A DNA stretch of 10,831 bases, from contig CAMKMK010000064.1 of assembly GCA_946413885.1 (NCBI GenBank), forward strand, positions 1 through 10,831. The letters are read 5' to 3'. Shown piece after piece: positions 7,749 to 10,831 of this stretch (the first letter of the stretch is position 1; each line of letters begins with the position of its first letter). Made by a program: the position numbers and the translations under genes. Below the pieces are notes generated by a model. That model ran no database searches, was not told the DNA's origin, and saw only the letters and a list, made by a program, of their open reading frames with translations. Source of the DNA: an uncultured Prevotellaceae bacterium. GTDB lineage: Bacteria; Bacteroidota; Bacteroidia; Bacteroidales; Bacteroidaceae.

Positions 7749-7837
7749 AAATCTTTTTATGTGATAGAAATAGATGAAAACTCTGGTTCCCTACATCACA
7801 AAGGAAATTCAGTTTTCTTTATTGGTAACTATTGGAG
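7749..7837 (-). promoter_or_regulatory. Gap between ATPase K gene and metG, with a weak hairpin
   Basis: This 89-bp gap is the longest non-coding stretch in the window and the only place in the - strand gene run with room for a promoter or processing site. On the coding strand GGGAAC and GTTTTC (7786-7791 and 7776-7781) can pair around a CAGA loop, with two G-U pairs. GAT/ATC can extend the stem past a 3-nt bulge. No U-run follows directly, so it is not a standard terminator. I see no convincing Bacteroidota promoter (TTTG plus TAnnTTTG). Confidence 0.25.
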
Positions 7838-8287
7838 TTAGAAAGGAAGATGTAAAGAAGTCAGGATCAATACCAACAGACCCAGAATAGCATATAGCTC
7901 TGGGAACACCGCCAAAATCATAGTAGTACCAAAAGCCTTGTGACCAGCACCTATTGCACTGATACCGTTGGCACAAACCTTTGCTTGACGGACAGCAGAG
8001 AATAAGGCAACAAGACCAAGAGCCAAACCCACACCAAAGATAGCACATGCGGTTGGCATGTTTACCTCAGGAGTGATCTTGCCGTTCAGCATGAAGAAAC
8101 CAACGAATCCATACAGACCTTGAGATGATGGCAGGGCTGCAAGACCCATATAAGAACCACTTGCAGAAGGGTTCTTCTTGAATGCACCAATAGCAGCATT
8201 ACCGCAAATGGTTACTCCGTAAGCACTACCGATACCAGAAAGGGCTACACAGAATGCCACGCCCAGATAAGCTAAAAAAATTTCCAT
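7838..8287 (-). CDS. ntpK: V/A-type ATPase proteolipid subunit K (Na+-type ion-binding ring)
   Basis: The 149-residue product is made of two tandem hairpins (four membrane helices), the duplicated 16-kDa form of the rotor-ring proteolipid. The ion-carrying carboxylate is Glu130 in F-P-E-L-Y; the matching place in the first hairpin is Gln56 in S-S-Q-G-L-Y-G, so there is one carboxylate per four helices. Leu52, Ser55, Gln56, Tyr59, Gln101 and Glu130 line up, all with an offset of nine, with Leu61, Thr64, Gln65, Tyr68, Gln110 and Glu139 of Enterococcus hirae NtpK, recalled as its Na+-site residues. The only change is Ser for Thr. This predicts Na+ coupling. The subunit sits in the inner membrane next to subunit I. 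The gene follows subunit I by 24 bp and has a G-free, A/U-rich leader, probably favouring high translation of a multi-copy subunit. Confidence 0.95.
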   Translation of the reverse strand: MEIFLAYLGVAFCVALSGIGSAYGVTICGNAAIGAFKKNPSASGSYMGLAALPSSQGLYGFVGFFMLNGKITPEVNMPTACAIFGVGLALGLVALFSAVRQAKVCANGISAIGAGHKAFGTTMILAVFPELYAILGLLVLILTSLHLPF

Positions 8288-8326
8288 AAATGTTTTGTTT
8301 ATTTTTAATTGTTATTGTTTATTGTT
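8286..8326 (-). promoter_or_regulatory. G-free A/U-rich translation initiation region of the K gene
   Basis: On the coding strand there is no G for 41 nucleotides, from the last codons of subunit I through the 24-bp gap up to the G of the K start codon. The stretch has repeats of AACAATA-type sequence and no Shine-Dalgarno. Such unstructured A-rich leaders are known to support efficient initiation in Bacteroidota. The F-type counterpart gene atpE in E. coli also has a translation-enhancing A/U-rich leader. The role in raising K output is inferred. Confidence 0.45.
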
Positions 8327-10192
8327 CTTGATAATACGGAAAGGATTATATGCTTTTCCACCACCCTCGAAATTGGCATTCTTGAAGAATTCCACGAAGG
8401 TAAGTCGCATGGGATGCACAAAGGCTGAAATCAGACTCAATGCAAAAGTGATACCATGACCTGCAAGCAGGATGATTATCATAGGGAGCCAGCGTATGAA
8501 CCACGGAAAAGACTCTGTCATATTGTACGCAAGCGAGTTGAACACACCACCCAAAACGCCTCCTGTCAGGCCCAATGCAAACAAACGAATGTAGCTCAAC
8601 AAATCACCCAGCAAACCGGTAGCCATACCATAAGTGGCCCAGATGCCACCTCCCAGATTACTTAGCACACCCAAAGCAGGTTTCTTGTAACTGCCTGGAT
8701 TGTTATAGAGGAAGATTCCAAGAACACTCACTCCAATCACACCATAGAGAACGTATTGAACAATTAAAGGAACTGCCACGCCACATGCAGGAAGACCAAA
8801 AAGGGCCAAAGCACTCAGGATTGCAAACACCCAACTGAATGTGCTGACAGAATAGGGCCAACCATAATTCTTAACGGCCTTGCATCCCTTCAGTACCATA
8901 CCAAGCAATACCTGAACCAAACCAATGAAAACTGAGATAACCATCAAAGGCGAATAACCAAAGATAGGCCCTATTCCATTATCGTTGAGGAAATAAGGTT
9001 TCACAGGAGCCAGAATAGCCCAATCCTGCTGTGTCAAGTCGATACCGAAAACAGTACCCGTAAGCAATCCGCAGATAACAGTCATCAATCCCAGCCAAAC
9101 AGCCAGTCTTCCATAGTTCTGCATATCACCCTTGCATTTCCTTGCCATGATGATTCCTGCAATTAGAACCAGCAATCCGTAACCTCCATCACCCAAACAT
9201 AAGCCGAAGAACAGCATAAAGAAGGGTGCGAAGAAGACGGATGGGTCAATATCGTGATAATTAGGCAAAGAATACATCATCAGTATAGGCTCAAACAAAC
9301 GTGTGTAAGAGCCATTCGAAATCTGAATGGGTACGTCATCGTTATAATCAGGATCTTCCATCTCGTAGAAAATATGAGCACCATCCAAATAAGCAGTTAG
9401 CTGGTCGGCTTTGTCAGCACGAACCCAACCTATCAAGAGACGAAGTGCATCACCAGCTACTCGCTCATCGCTCAAGCGGACTTGTCTCAATTGGATTTCA
9501 TTCCTGGCTTGAGTCTCTCCTTTCTCAAAGATGTCATGCAGATTGTTGTTGATGTATAGTAACTCACCATGCAAAGCATCCAATCGAGTATTCAATTCAT
9601 CTAACTGAATCTGATACTGATTTAGAGTACCAGAAGGCAAGAATATCTGTTCTGCATGAATATCAGGTTTCTCCTTACTAAAGGTGATGAAATAGGTGTT
9701 TTTACTGAATTCACTGATAGGAGTAGCAAAGTATTCCTCTTCCCATTGATGATTGAAAAACTTTGTGTTAGAGCGCCAGAAAAAGATCTGCAGGTTGCCG
9801 TCTTTTGCTAAACGAGCCACACTCTCTGGATTGAACTCGCCCCAAGGTTCCAGAACCTCCACGTTCTTTTGGGCTGCATCAATCTCATGTTGAATCTTAA
9901 CATCCTCTGTTTGCAAATCTTCCACATGTCTCAAAAGTACAGCAGGAGAAGTGCGGTAAATGTCCTCTACAGGGACCTCATCCAGTTCATAGGTCTTGGA
10001 AGCTGTCTCCAAAGATTGCAGAGCCTGATTGTAGCGAGACTGTTCGTCCAAAGCTGTCTGCAATTGAGGGCTGGAAGCCCCTTCTTGCAATTGTTGGATA
10101 TGTACCACACCCAATTCGCGCAGATTTTCCAAGAAACCTTCATATTCCTTGTTGGTCACCAGAAAGGTGAGTTTCTTCATTTTCTCAATCAT
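8312..10192 (-). CDS. ntpI: V/A-type ATPase subunit I (membrane stator, 'a' subunit)
   Basis: The 626-residue product has a cytoplasmic N-terminal half (about 1-305) with predicted coiled-coil stretches near 40-110 and 190-240 that join the peripheral stalk, and a C-terminal half with about eight membrane helices. The essential Arg facing the proteolipid ring is Arg536 in L-S-Y-I-R-L-F-A-L-G-L. Other family marks are F-F-G-L-C-L-G-D-G-G-Y-G (328-339), G-H-G-I-T-F near 578-583, and the C-terminal V-H-P-M-R-L-T-F-V-E-F-F followed by G-G-G-K-A-Y-N-P-F. It forms the two half-channels through which ions enter and leave the rotor. The ATG at 10192 overlaps the subunit D stop (ATGA), so the two are translationally coupled. 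A second in-frame ATG four codons later (10180) could be the true start, since M-K-K-L-T-F also suits the family. The length is normal. Confidence 0.96.
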   Translation of the reverse strand: MIEKMKKLTFLVTNKEYEGFLENLRELGVVHIQQLQEGASSPQLQTALDEQSRYNQALQSLETASKTYELDEVPVEDIYRTSPAVLLRHVEDLQTEDVKIQHEIDAAQKNVEVLEPWGEFNPESVARLAKDGNLQIFFWRSNTKFFNHQWEEEYFATPISEFSKNTYFITFSKEKPDIHAEQIFLPSGTLNQYQIQLDELNTRLDALHGELLYINNNLHDIFEKGETQARNEIQLRQVRLSDERVAGDALRLLIGWVRADKADQLTAYLDGAHIFYEMEDPDYNDDVPIQISNGSYTRLFEPILMMYSLPNYHDIDPSVFFAPFFMLFFGLCLGDGGYGLLVLIAGIIMARKCKGDMQNYGRLAVWLGLMTVICGLLTGTVFGIDLTQQDWAILAPVKPYFLNDNGIGPIFGYSPLMVISVFIGLVQVLLGMVLKGCKAVKNYGWPYSVSTFSWVFAILSALALFGLPACGVAVPLIVQYVLYGVIGVSVLGIFLYNNPGSYKKPALGVLSNLGGGIWATYGMATGLLGDLLSYIRLFALGLTGGVLGGVFNSLAYNMTESFPWFIRWLPMIIILLAGHGITFALSLISAFVHPMRLTFVEFFKNANFEGGGKAYNPFRIIKNNKQ

Positions 10193-10791
10193 GCCTCAAC
10201 CTCCTTTCTTTTCTGCTGCAAAGCCTTCAGAATCTTTTGGGAACTCTTGCTCAGGTTCTCCTCGTCTTCCATGAAGCGCTTTATCTTGCGTACTGCCTCT
10301 TGGAATCCAGGAATCTGCACTTTCTCGAAAAGATTCACCTTCTGGGTTGTCTTCTTGCGGGCATGATCCAGAAGCTCCAGTTTAGCAAAAACGAATTCAC
10401 GTTCCACAGCGGTCTTTACCAAACCATGCAATAGATTGATGCCGTCGAAATACCATTTGGGAGAACTAAAGAGACCAAAAGGCTTCACTTCCAGTCGGAT
10501 ATTGGAAAGGACAGGAACACGAACGCCTGCCACCTTCTTCACATCCAACTCCACATCCTTGAGAGCTACCAGCGAGGTGTCGAACTCACCCCATAAAGCA
10601 TACATCGACTCGTAGCCAGCAATCTGTTCCTGCAGTTTCTTCTCCAGTTCATCGGCCTCCGTCTTGCATTTCTTCACCTCCAGACGCAACGCTGTCTCCT
10701 TGCTCTTGATGATCGGCAAGGTGCGCTGTCGCATCTTGAGGCTCTTCTCTATATGCTGGAGCGACGTCTTGTTGTATTGAAACTTTATCAT
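10189..10791 (-). CDS. ntpD: V/A-type ATPase subunit D (central rotor stalk)
   Basis: The 200-residue protein has no membrane segments and is rich in charged residues at both ends, as expected for the long antiparallel coiled coil of subunit D that sits inside the A3B3 head and turns with the ring. Family features are an N-terminal Y-N-K-T-S-L-Q segment (6-12), the helix with L-P-I-I-K-S-K-E-T-A-L (25-35), a less helical centre (about 75-120), and a C-terminal helix with many Lys and Glu (about 125-200). Length is typical (about 200-210 residues). It overlaps subunit I by 4 bp. The ATG at 10791 is preceded by GTAGGAT on the coding strand, one of the few Shine-Dalgarno-like sequences in the window, though close to the start. 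Upstream, 16 bp away, is the probable end of subunit B, matching the common order A-B-D-I-K. Confidence 0.93.
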   Translation of the reverse strand: MIKFQYNKTSLQHIEKSLKMRQRTLPIIKSKETALRLEVKKCKTEADELEKKLQEQIAGYESMYALWGEFDTSLVALKDVELDVKKVAGVRVPVLSNIRLEVKPFGLFSSPKWYFDGINLLHGLVKTAVEREFVFAKLELLDHARKKTTQKVNLFEKVQIPGFQEAVRKIKRFMEDEENLSKSSQKILKALQQKRKEVEA

Positions 10792-10807
10792 ATCCTACAT
10801 CTGACAC

Positions 10808-10831
10808 CTATTTCCAATAGATATCAGTAAA
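10808..10831 (-). CDS. Probable 3' end of V/A-type ATPase subunit B (partial, cut by window edge)
   Basis: Read on the - strand, the right edge of the window gives seven open codons (F-T-D-I-Y-W-K) and a TAG stop, 16 bp upstream of the subunit D start. In the known order of this operon type the gene before D encodes the non-catalytic nucleotide-binding subunit B. The position and tight spacing fit, but seven residues are too few to identify it by sequence, so the call rests on context. Confidence 0.45.
   Translation of the reverse strand, partial: FTDIYWK

Noticed and set aside
9869..10366. Open frame of 165 codons on the + strand over the D/I junction
   Set aside because: It is antisense to two clear ATPase subunit genes and shows no family motif.

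Overview
The window looks like a chromosomal segment of a Bacteroidota bacterium, most like Prevotella/Bacteroides. The reasons are: ribosome-binding regions that are A/T-rich and mostly lack a Shine-Dalgarno sequence; a V/A-type ATPase gene tail in the order D-I-K, as I recall from Bacteroidetes and Chlamydiae; a MetG with a two-CxxC zinc knuckle and a C-terminal tRNA-binding domain; and a radical SAM/SPASM protein resembling a family I know from Bacteroidales. This placement comes from reading the sequence; no search was run.

Layout. Positions 1-981 (+ strand) hold a radical SAM/SPASM maturase whose N-terminus lies outside the window. Everything else is on the - strand and reads right to left: the last codons of what is probably V-ATPase subunit B (right edge), subunit D, subunit I, proteolipid subunit K, methionyl-tRNA synthetase, a Wzx-type polysaccharide flippase, a GT14-like (core-2/I-branching) glycosyltransferase, an acyltransferase-3 membrane protein, and a secreted C45/choloylglycine-type Ntn hydrolase. 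The radical SAM gene and the hydrolase gene converge, with 29 bp between them. No stretch longer than 300 bp lacks a gene. I saw no tRNA, rRNA, CRISPR array, IS element or origin.

How the genes work together. D, I and K are the central rotor, the membrane stator and the ion-binding ring of a rotary ATPase. Subunit K carries, at constant spacing, the residues that bind Na+ in Enterococcus hirae NtpK, so a sodium-pumping enzyme is predicted. After an 89-bp gap comes metG, whose last 20 bp overlap the flippase gene. The flippase, glycosyltransferase, acyltransferase and hydrolase genes are 10-17 bp apart or overlap by 4 bp, so they are probably co-transcribed. Together they suggest making, exporting, acylating and possibly trimming a surface glycan or glycolipid, although no initiating transferase or polymerase is present here.

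The points most worth a second look are the radical SAM protein (a non-canonical SPASM cysteine set, with its probable peptide substrate just outside the window), the sodium-site signature in subunit K, the 41-nt G-free leader before K, and the coupling of an acyltransferase to a secreted Ntn hydrolase.
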